From: Pseudomonas californiensis
GTDB lineage: Bacteria; Pseudomonadota; Gammaproteobacteria; Pseudomonadales; Pseudomonadaceae
Length of the DNA stretch: 64,000 nt
Assembly: GCF_021147775.1 (NCBI RefSeq)
Contig: NZ_JAGTPK010000012.1
Span: forward strand, 1-64,000
Reading direction: 5' to 3'
Below, in pieces: positions 23,232 through 33,535 of the stretch. The notes beneath the pieces are model-generated. The model was not told the DNA's origin. It ran no database searches and worked only from the letters and a program-made list of their open reading frames with translations. Within the stretch, counting starts at the first letter, position 1, and every line of letters starts with the position of its first letter. The position numbers were made by a program, and so were the translations under genes.

Positions 23232-23918
23232 ATGGGTCAGAAAGTACATCCCATTGGCATTCGCCTGGGAATCGTCAAGGAGCACACCTCCGTCTGGTAC
23301 GCAGACGGTCGGACTTATGCGGACTATTTGTTCGCTGATCTGAAGGTGCGCGAGTATCTCCAAGACAAACTAAAAAGCGCGTCCGTAAGCCGTATCGATA
23401 TCCATCGTCCGGCTCAGACAGCACGTATCACCATCCACACCGCTCGTCCTGGCATTGTGATCGGGAAGAAAGGTGAAGATGTTGAGAAACTGCGTCAGGA
23501 CCTGACCAAGCAAATGGGTGTGCCTGTGCACATCAATATCGAAGAGATCCGCAAGCCGGAGCTGGACGGTATGTTGGTTGCGCAGAGCGTAGCTCAGCAG
23601 CTGGAGCGTCGCGTAATGTTCCGTCGCGCTATGAAGCGCGCTGTACAGAACGCCATGCGCATTGGTGCCAAAGGCATCAAAATCCAAGTGAGCGGTCGTC
23701 TCGGCGGTGCTGAAATCGCACGTACTGAATGGTATCGCGAAGGTCGTGTGCCATTGCACACACTGCGTGCCGACATCGACTATGCCAACTACGAAGCTCA
23801 CACCACTTACGGTGTGATCGGTGTAAAGGTTTGGATCTTCAAAGGCGAAGTAATTGGTGGTCGCCAAGAAGAACTGAAACCACAAGCACCAGCGCCTCGT
23901 AAAAAAGCTGCTAAGTAA
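23232..23918 (+). CDS. rpsC: 30S ribosomal protein S3
   Basis: S3 lies at the mRNA entry tunnel and has helicase-assisting basic residues. The 228-residue product starts [14 protein letters not shown] at 23232; the frame runs further upstream through rplV, but this ATG is the family start. A KH RNA-binding domain (with [15 protein letters not shown]) precedes the C-terminal domain and a short basic tail (APRKKAAK). Confidence 0.97.
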
Positions 23919-23930
23919 GGGGTACGCCAA

Positions 23931-24344
23931 ATGTTGCAACCAAAGCGTACGAAGTTCCGCAAGCAGATGACCGGCCACAACCGTGGTCTGGCACTGCGCG
24001 GTAGCAAAGTCAGCTTCGGCGAGTATGCGCTGAAGTCTGTTGCTCGTGGTCGTCTCACCGCTCGTCAGATCGAGTCAGCGCGTCGTGCACTGACCCGTCA
24101 CGTTAAACGTGGCGGCAAGATCTGGATCCGTGTATTCCCGGACAAGCCAGTTACCAAGAAGCCCCTAGAAGTTCGTATGGGTAAAGGTAAGGGTAACGTG
24201 GAGTACTGGGTTGCCCAGATTCAGCCAGGCAAAGTCCTGTATGAAATCGAGGGTGTTTCTGAAGAGCTGGCGCGTGAGGCTTTCGCCCTGGCTGCTGCAA
24301 AGCTGCCGCTCGCCACCTCCTTTGTTAAGCGGACGGTGATGTGA
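23931..24344 (+). CDS. rplP: 50S ribosomal protein L16
   Basis: L16 helps place A-site tRNA and is needed late in 50S assembly. The 137-residue protein begins [21 protein letters not shown], and its [22 protein letters not shown] block holds the Arg that the YcfD-type hydroxylase modifies in relatives. The final base of its TGA stop is the first base of the rpmC ATG. Confidence 0.97.
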
Positions 24345-24535
24345 TGAAAGCGAATGAACTTCGTGAAAAATCAGCACAGCAGCTGAACGAGCAACTGCTC
24401 GGCCTGCTGCGCGACCAGTTCAATCTGCGTATGCAGAAAGCAACTGGCCAGTTGGGGCAGTCGCACCTGCTCTCGCAAGTCAAGCGTGACATTGCTCGCG
24501 TGAAGACTGTGCTCAACCAGCAGGCAGGTAAGTAA
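24344..24535 (+). CDS. rpmC: 50S ribosomal protein L29
   Basis: L29 sits beside L23 at the tunnel exit. The 63-residue all-helical protein starts [24 protein letters not shown] three bases earlier is in frame, but the ATG at 24344 overlapping the rplP stop (TGATG) fits the family start. Two bases separate its stop from rpsQ. Confidence 0.96.
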
Positions 24536-24537
24536 TC

Positions 24538-24804
24538 ATGGCTGAAGCCGAAAAGAACGTCCGTACGCTGACTGGCCGTGTTGTCAGCGACAAAATGGAC
24601 AAGACCATCACCGTTCTGATTGAGCGTCGCGTCAAGCACCCAATCTACGGTAAATACGTTAAGCGTTCGACTAAGCTGCACGCGCACGACGAAACCAATC
24701 AATGCCACATCGGCGACAAAGTCACGATTCGTGAAACTCGTCCGGTAGCCAAGACCAAGTCTTGGGCGTTGGTTGATATCCTCGAACGCGCTGTGGAAGT
24801 CTAA
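24538..24804 (+). CDS. rpsQ: 30S ribosomal protein S17
   Basis: S17 is an early-assembly OB-fold protein of the 30S body. The 88 residues include [21 protein letters not shown] and the C-terminal [20 protein letters not shown] motif. It is the last gene of the S10 operon proper; rplN follows after 23 bases with no visible terminator, so S10 and spc genes appear to run on. Confidence 0.97.
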   Translation: MAEAEKNVRTLTGRVVSDKMDKTITVLIERRVKHPIYGKYVKRSTKLHAHDETNQCHIGDKVTIRETRPVAKTKSWALVDILERAVEV

Positions 24805-24827
24805 GGACTAGGGGTCGGAGAAATTAT

Positions 24828-25196
24828 ATGATTCAGACTCAATCCATGCTCGATGTGGCCGATAACAGCGGCGCTCGCCGCGTTATGTGCATCAAGGTGC
24901 TGGGTGGCTCCCATCGTCGTTACGCTGGTATCGGTGACATCATCAAAGTGACCGTCAAGGAAGCAATTCCGCGCGGCAAGGTGAAGAAAGGCCAAGTGAT
25001 GACTGCAGTAGTAGTCCGCACTCGCCATGGTGTTCGTCGTGCAGACGGCTCCATCATCCGCTTCGATGGCAACGCTGCTGTTCTGTTGAACAACAAGCAA
25101 GAGCCGATCGGTACCCGTATCTTTGGGCCAGTGACCCGTGAACTTCGTACTGAGAAGTTCATGAAGATCGTCTCGCTCGCCCCAGAAGTTCTGTAA
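24828..25196 (+). CDS. rplN: 50S ribosomal protein L14
   Basis: L14 forms intersubunit bridges and is the docking site of the silencing factor RsfS. The 122-residue protein begins [27 protein letters not shown] and matches the family throughout. It is the first gene of the classical spc operon. Confidence 0.97.
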   Translation: MIQTQSMLDVADNSGARRVMCIKVLGGSHRRYAGIGDIIKVTVKEAIPRGKVKKGQVMTAVVVRTRHGVRRADGSIIRFDGNAAVLLNNKQEPIGTRIFGPVTRELRTEKFMKIVSLAPEVL

Positions 25197-25207
25197 GGAG
25201 ATCCGAC

Positions 25208-25522
25208 ATGCAAAAGATTCGTCGTGACGACGAGATCATCGTGATCGCCGGCAAAGACAAAGGTAAGCGCGGTAAGGTGCTCAAGGTTCTCGCTGATGAC
25301 CGTCTGGTCGTTGGTGGGATCAACCTGGTGAAGCGTCATACCAAGCCTAACCCGATGTCGGGCGTACAGGGCGGTATCGTCGAGAAAGAAGCGCCACTGC
25401 ACGCTTCCAACGTCGCCATTTTCAACGGCGCAACCAACAAGGCTGACCGCGTTGGTTTCAAAGTTGAAGACGGCAAGAAAATTCGTGTCTTCAAGTCGAC
25501 CCAAAAAGCGGTTGATGCTTGA
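25208..25522 (+). CDS. rplX: 50S ribosomal protein L24
   Basis: L24 initiates 50S assembly. The 104-residue product has an N-terminal KOW motif ([18 protein letters not shown], residues ~11-28) and the family block [20 protein letters not shown] lies seven bases before the ATG. It is 11 bases after rplN. Confidence 0.97.
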   Translation: MQKIRRDDEIIVIAGKDKGKRGKVLKVLADDRLVVGGINLVKRHTKPNPMSGVQGGIVEKEAPLHASNVAIFNGATNKADRVGFKVEDGKKIRVFKSTQKAVDA

Positions 25523-25542
25523 ACACTGCTAGGTAGAAGACC

Positions 25543-26082
25543 ATGGCACGACTAAAAGAGATTTATCGGAAGGAAATCGCTCCGAAGCTTAAGGAAGAAC
25601 TTAAGCTCGCGAACGTGATGGAAGTTCCGCGCGTTACCAAAATCACCCTGAACATGGGTCTGGGCGAAGCGATCGGCGACAAAAAAGTCATCGAGCACGC
25701 TGTTGCTGACCTGGAAAAGATCACCGGTCAAAAAGTCGTTGTGACTTACGCTCGGAAATCCATCGCTGGCTTTAAAGTCCGTGAAGGATGGCCGATCGGC
25801 GTCAAAGTGACTCTGCGCCGCGATCGTATGTACGAATTCCTGGATCGTCTGCTGTCGATCTCCCTGCCTCGGGTTCGCGACTTCCGCGGCCTGAATGCCA
25901 AGTCCTTCGATGGTCGTGGTAACTACAGCATGGGCGTGAAAGAGCAGATCATTTTCCCGGAAATCGACTACGACAAGATCGATGCTCTCCGTGGTCTGGA
26001 CATCACCCTGACCACCACTGCCAAGAACGATGACGAAGGTCGCGCATTGCTGCGTGCTTTCAAATTCCCGTTCCGCAACTGA
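25543..26082 (+). CDS. rplE: 50S ribosomal protein L5
   Basis: L5 binds 5S rRNA in the central protuberance and contacts P-site tRNA. The 179-residue sequence holds the family signature [15 protein letters not shown] and the C-terminal [19 protein letters not shown] block. rpsN follows after 13 bases. Confidence 0.97.
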
Positions 26083-26095
26083 TTGGAGTAGGAAA

Positions 26096-26401
26096 ATGGC
26101 CAAGAAGAGCATGAAGAACCGTGAGCTGAAGCGTCAGCTCACAGTTGCCAAGTACGCCAAGAAGCGTGCTGAGCTGAAAGCTATCATCGTTGATCTGAAC
26201 GCAAGTCCAGAAGCGCGTTGGGAAGCTACCGTAGCTCTGCAGAAGCAACCACGTGATGCAAGCGCTGCGCGCATGCGTAACCGTTGCCGCATCACTGGTC
26301 GTCCACACGGTGTTTACCGCAAGTTCGGCCTCGGCCGTAACAAGTTGCGTGAAGCAGCTATGCGTGGCGACGTTCCAGGTCTGGTTAAAGCCAGCTGGTA
26401 A
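26096..26401 (+). CDS. rpsN: 30S ribosomal protein S14, zinc-free long form
   Basis: S14 completes the 30S head. At 101 residues with a single Cys (in [23 protein letters not shown]) it is the long form without the CXXC zinc ribbon, so it does not need zinc. The ATG at 26096 follows GGAGTAGGAAA and matches [13 protein letters not shown]; upstream in-frame codons lie inside rplE. It is followed by a 214-base gap with a hairpin and promoter instead of running straight into rpsH. Confidence 0.97.
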
Positions 26402-26466
26402 GGCGTACTTCTCGTTTCTTTCCGATCGGCGGCGCAAGTCACTGGTCGGGATGAAGCCTGAATTTG

Positions 26467-26492
26467 AATCAAGCCCCTTTTGGGGCTTGATT
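26467..26492 (+). terminator. Terminator-like hairpin after rpsN
   Basis: Perfect 11-bp stem: 26467-26477 with 26482-26492, loop TTTT. The T tract is weak (CATTTCTG). The 3' arm contains the -35 hexamer of the next promoter. It probably ends or reduces transcription coming from the S10/early spc genes. Confidence 0.65.
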
Positions 26493-26515
26493 CATTTCTG
26501 GGGTAGGACTAGAAT
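26487..26515 (+). promoter_or_regulatory. Predicted sigma70 promoter for the rpsH unit
   Basis: TTGATT (26487-26492), exactly 17 bases, TAGAAT (26510-26515), then a GC-rich discriminator. The predicted start near 26522 gives a ~94-base leader before rpsH. Its -35 is embedded in the hairpin arm. Confidence 0.72.
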
Positions 26516-26615
26516 TGCCGGCTCGCCTGAGCCCGTGTTTTTACTTGCCCGGAAAAATCTCGGCGATAAGCTGTAGCCGTAAGGCTAATTATTTTGTTTT
26601 AGGAGCGTCTAGCCC

Positions 26616-27008
26616 ATGAGTATGCAGGACCCGTTAGCGGACATGCTAACTCGTATCCGTAATGCCCAGATGGCTGAAAAGCCCGTCGTAAGCATGCCAT
26701 CTTCCACGTTGAAGGTTGCTGTAGCCAAAGTCCTCAAGGACGAAGGTTACATTGCGGGTTATCAGATCAGCAGCGAAGTTAAACCATCGCTGTCCATCGA
26801 GCTTAAGTACTTCGAAGGCCGTCCGGTCATTGAAGAAGTTAAGCGCGTCAGCCGCCCAGGCTTGCGTCAGTACAAGTCCTCCGACGATCTGCCAAAAGTT
26901 CGTGGCGGTCTCGGTGTGTCTATCGTCTCCACCAACAAAGGTGTGATGACGGATCGTGCTGCGCGCGCTGCCGGTGTCGGCGGCGAAGTGCTTTGCACTG
27001 TGTTCTAA
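26616..27008 (+). CDS. rpsH: 30S ribosomal protein S8
   Basis: S8 organises the 16S central domain; in E. coli it is the translational repressor of the spc operon. The 130-residue protein begins [18 protein letters not shown] and ends with the family block [28 protein letters not shown] precedes the ATG. It heads a separately promoted part of the spc operon. Confidence 0.97.
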   Translation: MSMQDPLADMLTRIRNAQMAEKPVVSMPSSTLKVAVAKVLKDEGYIAGYQISSEVKPSLSIELKYFEGRPVIEEVKRVSRPGLRQYKSSDDLPKVRGGLGVSIVSTNKGVMTDRAARAAGVGGEVLCTVF

Positions 27009-27021
27009 GGGGGGGATAAGC

Positions 27022-27555
27022 ATGTCACGCGTAGCTAAGAACCCCGTTAAGTTGCCATCCGGCGTCGAAGTTAAACTCGTCGGCCAGCAGCTTTCGGTGA
27101 AGGGTGCCAAGGGCACTCTAGAACTGAACGTCCATTCGTCTGTTGAGATTGTTGAAGAAGCTGGTGAGCTGCGTTTCGCTGCTCGCAATGGCGATCAACA
27201 AACCCGCGCAATGGCAGGCACGACTCGTGCACTGGTTAACAACATGGTCCAAGGCGTAAGCCAAGGCTTCGAGCGCAAGCTCCAGCTGGTCGGTGTTGGT
27301 TACAAAGCGCAAGCAAAAGGCACGGTCCTGAACCTGGCACTTGGCTTCTCGCACCCGGTGGATTACGAATTGCCGAATGGCATCACCGCTGAGACCCCCA
27401 GCCAGACCGATATCCTGATTCGCGGTATCGATAAGCAGTTGGTTGGTCAAGTGGCCGCTGAGATCCGCGACTTCCGCCGTCCTGAGCCTTACAAAGGCAA
27501 AGGTGTGCGTTACGCGGACGAAGTCGTCCGCCGTAAAGAAGCCAAGAAGAAGTAG
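27022..27555 (+). CDS. rplF: 50S ribosomal protein L6
   Basis: L6 lies near the factor-binding site and sarcin-ricin loop. The 177-residue product begins [19 protein letters not shown] at 27022; codons upstream to 26956 are in frame but inside rpsH. The C-terminal signature [24 protein letters not shown] (in part) is intact. Confidence 0.97.
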   Translation: MSRVAKNPVKLPSGVEVKLVGQQLSVKGAKGTLELNVHSSVEIVEEAGELRFAARNGDQQTRAMAGTTRALVNNMVQGVSQGFERKLQLVGVGYKAQAKGTVLNLALGFSHPVDYELPNGITAETPSQTDILIRGIDKQLVGQVAAEIRDFRRPEPYKGKGVRYADEVVRRKEAKKK

Positions 27556-27565
27556 GGCATAGCAA

Positions 27566-27916
27566 ATGACCGTCAAAAAAGTTACCCGACTGCGTCGCGC
27601 TCGCAAAGCACGCCTGAAAATGCACGAGCTAGAAGTCGTGCGTCTCTGCGTGCACCGCTCTTCGCAGCACATTTATGCCCAGGTCATTTCGGCCGACGGC
27701 AGCAAAGTCCTGGCAAGCGCCTCGACTTTGGACAAAGAACTGCGTGATGGCGCCACTGGCAACATCGACGCGGCCACTAAGGTTGGCAAGCTGGTCGCCG
27801 AGCGTGCAAAAGCCGCGGGCGTATCGCAAGTGGCTTTCGACCGTTCTGGCTTCAAGTACCACGGCCGTGTCAAAGCGCTGGCTGATGCTGCTCGTGAAGG
27901 CGGGCTGGAGTTCTAA
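27566..27916 (+). CDS. rplR: 50S ribosomal protein L18
   Basis: L18 binds 5S rRNA together with L5. The 116-residue protein has a basic N-terminus ([16 protein letters not shown]) and the C-terminal block [25 protein letters not shown]. It is 10 bases behind rplF and three before rpsE. Confidence 0.97.
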   Translation: MTVKKVTRLRRARKARLKMHELEVVRLCVHRSSQHIYAQVISADGSKVLASASTLDKELRDGATGNIDAATKVGKLVAERAKAAGVSQVAFDRSGFKYHGRVKALADAAREGGLEF

Positions 27917-27919
27917 GTT

Positions 27920-28420
27920 ATGGCAAATAACGACCAAAAACGCGACGAAGGCTACATCGAGAAGCTGGTTCAAGTTAACCGCGTGGCCAAAACCGTAAAA
28001 GGTGGCCGTATCTTCACTTTCACTGCGTTGACCGTAGTGGGTGATGGTAAAGGGCGCGTTGGCTTCGGCCGTGGCAAGTCACGTGAAGTGCCTGCTGCAA
28101 TCCAGAAAGCGATGGAAGCTGCACGCCGCAACATGATCCAGGTTGATCTGAACGGCACCACTCTGCAGTACGCAATGAAGTCCGCTCATGGCGCTTCGAA
28201 GGTGTACATGCAGCCTGCTTCTGAGGGTACCGGTATCATCGCTGGCGGCGCTATGCGCGCAGTGCTGGAAGTTGCTGGTGTTCAGAACGTGTTGGCCAAG
28301 TGCTACGGCTCGACTAACCCGGTAAACGTGGTTCACGCTACGTTCAAGGGTCTGAAGGGCATGCAGTCTCCTGAGTCCATCGCTGCCAAACGTGGCAAGC
28401 GTGTTGAGGAGATCATCTGA
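27920..28420 (+). CDS. rpsE: 30S ribosomal protein S5
   Basis: S5 lines the mRNA entry path and influences decoding accuracy. The 166-residue sequence has an N-terminal double-stranded-RNA-binding-type domain with the spectinomycin loop ([22 protein letters not shown]). The usual C-terminal domain follows. The loop residues are unmodified and of normal length. Confidence 0.97.
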   Translation: MANNDQKRDEGYIEKLVQVNRVAKTVKGGRIFTFTALTVVGDGKGRVGFGRGKSREVPAAIQKAMEAARRNMIQVDLNGTTLQYAMKSAHGASKVYMQPASEGTGIIAGGAMRAVLEVAGVQNVLAKCYGSTNPVNVVHATFKGLKGMQSPESIAAKRGKRVEEII

Positions 28421-28422
28421 TC

Positions 28423-28599
28423 ATGGCTACCGTTAAAGTAACGCTGATCAAAAGCATGACCGGCCGCATCCCTAACCACAGACTGTGTGTTAAGGGTTTG
28501 GGTCTGCGTCGCATCGGTCACACTGTAGAAGTCCTGGATACTCCCGAAAATCGCGGGATGATCAACAAGGCTTACTACATGCTGCGAGTCGAGGGTTAA
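28423..28599 (+). CDS. rpmD: 50S ribosomal protein L30
   Basis: L30 is a small surface protein of the 50S. The 58-residue ORF reads [20 protein letters not shown] at the start and ends YYMLRVEG, the complete family length. It sits exactly in the expected place between rpsE (two-base gap) and rplO (three-base gap). Confidence 0.96.
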   Translation: MATVKVTLIKSMTGRIPNHRLCVKGLGLRRIGHTVEVLDTPENRGMINKAYYMLRVEG

Positions 28600-28602
28600 T
28601 CG

Positions 28603-29037
28603 ATGAAACTCAATGATCTGAGTCCAGCGCCGGGTTCCCGTCGCGAAAAGCATCGTCCGGGCCGTGGTATCGGTAGCGGTTTGGGTAAGACTGGTGGCCG
28701 CGGCCACAAAGGTCAAACCTCCCGCTCCGGTGGCACCATTGCTCCGGGCTTTGAGGGCGGCCAACAGCCGCTGCATCGTCGCCTGCCAAAATTCGGTTTC
28801 GTATCCCTGAAAGCCATGGATCGCGCAGAAGTGCGTTTGTCCGAGCTGGCTAAAGTGGAAGGCGACATCGTAACTGTGCAGTCCCTGAAAGATGCCAACG
28901 TGATTAACCAGAACGTTCAGCGTGTGAAAATCATGCTGTCGGGCGAAGTTACTCGCGCTGTCACCATCAAGGGTATCGCCGCCACCAAAGGTGCGCGTGC
29001 GGCTATCGAAGCAGCTGGCGGCAAGTTCGAGGAATAA
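28603..29037 (+). CDS. rplO: 50S ribosomal protein L15
   Basis: L15 is a late-assembly 50S protein. The 144-residue product has the Gly/Arg-rich N-terminal extension that threads into rRNA ([20 protein letters not shown] and [14 protein letters not shown], residues ~10-45) and a globular C-terminal domain. Its stop TAA is followed at once by the secY ATG (zero gap). Confidence 0.97.
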   Translation: MKLNDLSPAPGSRREKHRPGRGIGSGLGKTGGRGHKGQTSRSGGTIAPGFEGGQQPLHRRLPKFGFVSLKAMDRAEVRLSELAKVEGDIVTVQSLKDANVINQNVQRVKIMLSGEVTRAVTIKGIAATKGARAAIEAAGGKFEE

Positions 29038-30372
29038 ATGGCTAAGCAAGGTGCTCTCTCAGCGCTCAGCAAAGGCGGGTTATCCGAGCTCTGGGCTCGA
29101 CTGCGTTTTCTATTCCTGGCGATTATCGTCTATCGGATAGGTGCGCATATCCCAGTTCCCGGTATCAACCCAGATCGGCTGGCGGAACTGTTTCGACAGA
29201 ATGAGGGGACCATTCTTAGCTTGTTCAACATGTTTTCCGGTGGTGCGCTGGAACGGATGAGTATCTTTGCATTGGGGATCATGCCGTACATTTCGGCATC
29301 GATCATCATGCAGTTGATGACCGCCGTCAGCCCACAACTGGAGCAGTTGAAGAAGGAAGGTGAGGCTGGTCGTCGTAAGATCAGCCAGTACACCCGCTAT
29401 GGCACCGTCGTCCTGGCCCTGGTTCAAGCGATCGGCATGTCCGTTGGCTTGGCCGGTCAGGGCGTTGCTTTCTCTGGCGACCTGGGTTTCCACTTTGTGG
29501 CCGTTACCACCTTCGTGGCTGGTGCGATGTTCATGATGTGGCTCGGGGAGCAGATTACAGAGCGCGGTGTTGGCAACGGTATCTCGATGTTGATTTTTTC
29601 GGGTATCGTCGCCGGTCTTCCGAGAGCAATAGGGCAGTCTTTCGAGTCTGCACGTCAGGGCGATATCAATATCTTCGCTCTGGTTGCGATCGGTTTGCTG
29701 GCAGTAGCGATTATCGGTTTTGTGGTGTTCATTGAGCGTGGCCAGCGTCGTATCGCTGTTCACTACGCCAAGCGTCAGCAGGGCCGCAAGGTCTTTGCTG
29801 CGCAGACCAGCCACTTGCCGCTGAAAGTGAACATGGCTGGTGTGATTCCAGCTATTTTCGCGAGCAGCATCTTGCTGTTCCCGGCTTCGTTGGGTTCCTG
29901 GTTCGGTCAGTCTGAAGGTTTGGGCTGGTTGCAGGATATCTCGCAGTCGATCGCTCCTGGTCAGCCGTTGAATATTCTGCTGTTTAGTGCAGGGATTATT
30001 TTCTTCTGCTTCTTCTATACGGCGTTGATGTTCAATCCGAAAGACGTAGCGGAAAACCTGAAGAAGTCCGGTGCCTTTATTCCGGGTATCCGTCCAGGCG
30101 AGCAGTCTGCGCGCTACATTGATGGCGTTCTGACTCGCTTGACCATGTTCGGTGCTCTATATATGACGGCCGTGTGTCTGCTTCCCCAGTTTCTGGTGGT
30201 TGCGGCAAACGTACCGTTCTACCTTGGCGGGACCTCGTTGCTGATCGTGGTCGTGGTTGTGATGGACTTTATGTCTCAAGTGCAATCCCACCTCGTTTCG
30301 CACCAGTATGAATCCCTGATGAAGAAAGCCAACCTGAAGGGCTACGGTGGCAGCGGCGGTATGCTGCGCTGA
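29038..30372 (+). CDS. secY: Preprotein translocase subunit SecY
   Basis: SecY is the channel of the Sec translocon. The 444-residue protein has ten predicted membrane helices. Visible family blocks are [14 protein letters not shown] in helix 2, the cytoplasmic SecA/ribosome-binding loop ([19 protein letters not shown]), and [23 protein letters not shown] in the loop before helix 9. It starts directly after the rplO stop, so expression is tied to the ribosomal operon. The partner secE is at 3289. Confidence 0.98.
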
Positions 30373-30400
30373 AGCACCCCTAAGGTTCGAGGAGTTGGTG

Positions 30401-30517
30401 ATGAAAGTTCGTGCATCGGTGAAAAAGCTGTGCCGTAACTGCAAGATTATTCGCCGCGAAGGTGTTGTTCGAGTAATTTGCAGCGCGGAACCACGTCATA
30501 AGCAGCGCCAAGGCTGA
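30401..30517 (+). CDS. rpmJ: 50S ribosomal protein L36, zinc-binding form
   Basis: The 38-residue protein begins [20 protein letters not shown]. Cys11, Cys14, Cys27 and His33 are all present, so this is the zinc-dependent (C+) form. It lies 28 bases after secY with GAGG upstream and is the end of the spc unit; a hairpin and the alpha operon promoter follow. Confidence 0.97.
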
Positions 30518-30535
30518 TTGTGATTTGTGCTTAAG

Positions 30536-30559
30536 CCCAGCAGCTAGTGCGCTGCTGGG
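30536..30559 (+). terminator. Terminator-like hairpin after rpmJ
   Basis: Perfect 9-bp GC-rich stem CCCAGCAGC/GCTGCTGGG (30536-30544/30551-30559) with a six-base loop. The tail TTGATTATTTG replaces a clean T tract and also forms the -35 of the next promoter. Confidence 0.65.
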
Positions 30560-30588
30560 TTGATTATTTGTTACTACAGCGATATTAT
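30560..30588 (+). promoter_or_regulatory. Predicted sigma70 promoter of the alpha operon
   Basis: TTGATT (30560-30565), 17-base spacer, TATTAT (30583-30588) and a GC-rich discriminator CTCGCGCC. The predicted start near 30595 leaves ~53 leader bases before rpsM. The -35 abuts the rpmJ hairpin. Confidence 0.75.
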
Positions 30589-30647
30589 CTCGCGCCCTAT
30601 TTCTTGGCTTCCGGGGCGTAGGTAGCTGTCAATTGGAGTCCCACTGA

Positions 30648-31004
30648 ATGGCCCGTATTGCAGGCGTTAACATTCCAGATAACAAGCATACTGTTATCTC
30701 GCTGACCTACATCTATGGTGTTGGTCGCACCACCGCACAGAAAATTTGTGCAACCACCGGGGTTAACCCGGCGGTGAAGATCAAAGATCTGAGCGACGAG
30801 CAGATTGAACAGCTGCGTGGCGAAGTGGCGAAGTTCACCACTGAAGGTGACCTGCGTCGCGAAATCAACATGAAAATCAAGCGCTTGATGGACCTGGGCT
30901 GCTATCGCGGCCTGCGTCATCGTCGTGGTCTTCCAGTGCGCGGTCAGCGTACCAAGACTAACGCGCGTACTCGCAAAGGTCCGCGTAAGCCGATCCGCAA
31001 GTAA
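30648..31004 (+). CDS. rpsM: 30S ribosomal protein S13
   Basis: S13 bridges the 30S head to the 50S and contacts P-site tRNA through its basic C-terminal tail. The 118-residue product begins [19 protein letters not shown] and ends with the tail [17 protein letters not shown]. It is the first gene of the alpha operon, with its own promoter 60 bases upstream. Confidence 0.97.
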   Translation: MARIAGVNIPDNKHTVISLTYIYGVGRTTAQKICATTGVNPAVKIKDLSDEQIEQLRGEVAKFTTEGDLRREINMKIKRLMDLGCYRGLRHRRGLPVRGQRTKTNARTRKGPRKPIRK

Positions 31005-31034
31005 TCGCTCCAGCGCAACGACAGGAATTTAGTC

Positions 31035-31424
31035 ATGGCAAAACCTGCTGCTCGTCCTCGTAAAAAAGTTAAAAAGACAGTGGTTGATGGCATCGCCCAC
31101 ATCCACGCGTCTTTTAACAACACAATCGTCACCATCACCGATCGTCAAGGTAATGCGCTTTCTTGGGCTACCTCCGGCGGTTCGGGTTTCCGTGGTTCCC
31201 GCAAGTCCACCCCGTTCGCTGCTCAAGTAGCTGCTGAGCGTGCTGGTCAAGCTGCGCTGGAGTACGGTCTGAAGAACCTCGACGTCAACGTCAAGGGTCC
31301 AGGCCCAGGTCGCGAATCCGCTGTCCGTGCATTGAACGGCTGTGGCTATAAGATCGCCAGCATCACCGACGTGACGCCAATCCCGCACAACGGGTGCCGT
31401 CCGCCGAAGAAGCGCCGCGTGTAA
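31035..31424 (+). CDS. rpsK: 30S ribosomal protein S11
   Basis: S11 lies on the 30S platform by the E site. The 129-residue protein has a basic N-terminus ([12 protein letters not shown]) and the signature [21 protein letters not shown]. It contains the [13 protein letters not shown] block and the Asn-Gly that is often isomerised. It is 30 bases after rpsM. Confidence 0.97.
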   Translation: MAKPAARPRKKVKKTVVDGIAHIHASFNNTIVTITDRQGNALSWATSGGSGFRGSRKSTPFAAQVAAERAGQAALEYGLKNLDVNVKGPGPGRESAVRALNGCGYKIASITDVTPIPHNGCRPPKKRRV

Positions 31425-31442
31425 TCCAGGAGACTGTAAAAA

Positions 31443-32063
31443 ATGGCTCGTTACATTGGTCCAAAGTGCAAGCTTGCTCGTCGTGAAGGCACCGATCTCT
31501 TTTTGAAGAGCGGCGTTCGCGCTATCGAATCCAAGTGCAACATCGAAGCAGCTCCAGGCATCCACGGTCAGCGCCGCGGTCGCCAGTCCGATTACGGTAC
31601 TCAGCTGCGTGAAAAGCAAAAAGTCCGTCGTATCTACGGCGTTCTCGAGCGTCAGTTCAGCGGCTACTACAAAGAAGCCGCCGGCAAGAAAGGCGCAACA
31701 GGTGAGAACCTGCTGCAGCTGCTCGAATGCCGTCTGGACAACGTTGTATATCGCATGGGCTTCGGCTCTACTCGTGCAGAATCCCGTCAATTGGTTTCGC
31801 ACAAGTCGGTTAGCGTGAACGGCAAAACCGTTAACGTTCCTTCTTACCAGGTTCGTGCTGGCGACGTAGTTGCTATCCGCGAAAAGGCTAAGAACCAGCT
31901 GCGTATTGTCCAGGCTCTCGATCTGTGTGCCCAACGTGGCCGCGTAGAATGGGTAGAAGTAGACACTGAGAAGAAATCGGGCGTTTTCAAAAGCGTACCA
32001 GCTCGCAGTGATCTGTCCGCCGACATCAACGAAAGCCTGATTGTCGAGCTCTACTCCAAGTAA
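31443..32063 (+). CDS. rpsD: 30S ribosomal protein S4
   Basis: S4 nucleates 30S assembly and in E. coli represses the alpha operon at a leader pseudoknot. The 206-residue product has the N-terminal segment [20 protein letters not shown] and an S4 RNA-binding domain ([21 protein letters not shown], ~97-117). Whether the short rpsM leader supports feedback is unclear. Confidence 0.97.
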   Translation: MARYIGPKCKLARREGTDLFLKSGVRAIESKCNIEAAPGIHGQRRGRQSDYGTQLREKQKVRRIYGVLERQFSGYYKEAAGKKGATGENLLQLLECRLDNVVYRMGFGSTRAESRQLVSHKSVSVNGKTVNVPSYQVRAGDVVAIREKAKNQLRIVQALDLCAQRGRVEWVEVDTEKKSGVFKSVPARSDLSADINESLIVELYSK

Positions 32064-32085
32064 GGGCTAGAAAATAGGTGCATCC

Positions 32086-33087
32086 ATGCAGATTTCGGTA
32101 AATGAGTTCCTGACACCCCGCCACATTGATGTGCAGGTTGTCAGTCCAACCCGCGCCAAGATCACTCTCGAGCCTCTCGAGCGTGGTTTTGGCCATACCC
32201 TGGGCAACGCGCTTCGCCGCATTTTGTTGTCCTCCATGCCCGGCTGTGCAGTAGTCGAGGCCGAGATTGACGGTGTACTCCATGAGTACAGCGCCATCGA
32301 AGGTGTACAGGAAGACGTCATTGAAATCCTGTTGAACCTTAAAGGTCTGGCTATCAAGCTGCACGGTCGAGACGAAGTTACGCTGACCTTGTCGAAGAAG
32401 GGTTCGGGGGTGGTTACCGCTGCCGATATTCAGCTGGATCATGATGTCGAGATCGTTAATCCCGATCACGTAATCGCTAACCTGGCGTCTAACGGCGCCT
32501 TGAACATGAAGCTCACCGTAGCTCGTGGTCGTGGTTATGAGCCGGCAGACTCGCGTCAAAGCGATGAAGACGAAAGCCGCAGCATTGGTCGCTTGCAGCT
32601 TGACTCTTCGTTCAGCCCGGTTCGCCGTATCGCATACGTGGTGGAAAACGCCCGTGTCGAGCAGCGCACCAACCTGGACAAGCTGGTTATTGATCTGGAA
32701 ACCAACGGTACTCTAGATCCTGAAGAGGCTATTCGCCGCGCTGCAACCATTCTGCAACAGCAGTTGGCTGCGTTCGTCGACCTCAAAGGTGACAGCGAAC
32801 CAGTGGTAATCGAACAGGAAGACGAGATCGATCCGATCCTGCTCCGTCCGGTTGACGATTTGGAACTGACTGTACGTTCGGCTAACTGCCTTAAGGCGGA
32901 GAACATCTACTACATCGGCGACCTGATTCAGCGCACCGAAGTAGAGCTGTTGAAAACTCCGAACCTTGGGAAGAAGTCTTTGACTGAGATCAAAGATGTT
33001 CTGGCCTCCCGTGGTCTGTCCCTCAGCATGCGCCTCGACAACTGGCCGCCGGCATGTCTTAAGAAGGACGACAAGGCTACGGCCTGA
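32086..33087 (+). CDS. rpoA: DNA-directed RNA polymerase subunit alpha
   Basis: RpoA dimerises to start core assembly and contacts UP elements and activators. The 333-residue protein has the N-terminal dimerisation domain ([20 protein letters not shown]) and, after a linker, the C-terminal domain. There, SVR-type residues [20 protein letters not shown] include the DNA-binding Arg. It lies between rpsD and rplQ, the usual alpha operon order. Confidence 0.98.
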   Translation: MQISVNEFLTPRHIDVQVVSPTRAKITLEPLERGFGHTLGNALRRILLSSMPGCAVVEAEIDGVLHEYSAIEGVQEDVIEILLNLKGLAIKLHGRDEVTLTLSKKGSGVVTAADIQLDHDVEIVNPDHVIANLASNGALNMKLTVARGRGYEPADSRQSDEDESRSIGRLQLDSSFSPVRRIAYVVENARVEQRTNLDKLVIDLETNGTLDPEEAIRRAATILQQQLAAFVDLKGDSEPVVIEQEDEIDPILLRPVDDLELTVRSANCLKAENIYYIGDLIQRTEVELLKTPNLGKKSLTEIKDVLASRGLSLSMRLDNWPPACLKKDDKATA

Positions 33088-33128
33088 TCGTCGTAATCAC
33101 CGAACGTGAGTTTGGTAAGGAATGAACC

Positions 33129-33515
33129 ATGCGTCATCGTAAAAGTGGACGTCACCTGAGCCGTACCAGCTCGCACCGCAAGGCCATGTTTCAAAACATG
33201 GCGGTGTCGCTGTTCGAGCACGAGCTGATCAAGACTACCCTGCCGAAAGCCAAGGAACTGCGCCGCGTTGCCGAGCCGCTGATCACTCTGGCCAAGGAAG
33301 ACAGCGTAGCTAACCGTCGTTTGGCTTTCGACCGTACTCGCTCGAAAGAAATCGTCGGCAAGCTGTTCAACGATCTGGGCAAGCGTTATGCAACCCGTCA
33401 GGGCGGCTATCTGCGAATCCTCAAGTGCGGTTTCCGTGCTGGCGACAACGCGCCAATGGCGTACGTCGAGTTGGTTGATCGTCCTGTTGGTGGCTCTGTA
33501 GAAGCCGCTGAATAA
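33129..33515 (+). CDS. rplQ: 50S ribosomal protein L17
   Basis: L17 lies near the tunnel exit. The 128-residue protein begins [20 protein letters not shown] and has the typical C-terminal block [27 protein letters not shown] precedes the ATG. It is the last gene of the 18-kb ribosomal block and is followed by a terminator. Confidence 0.97.
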   Translation: MRHRKSGRHLSRTSSHRKAMFQNMAVSLFEHELIKTTLPKAKELRRVAEPLITLAKEDSVANRRLAFDRTRSKEIVGKLFNDLGKRYATRQGGYLRILKCGFRAGDNAPMAYVELVDRPVGGSVEAAE

Positions 33516-33535
33516 GACATCAGTTTGTACAAAAG

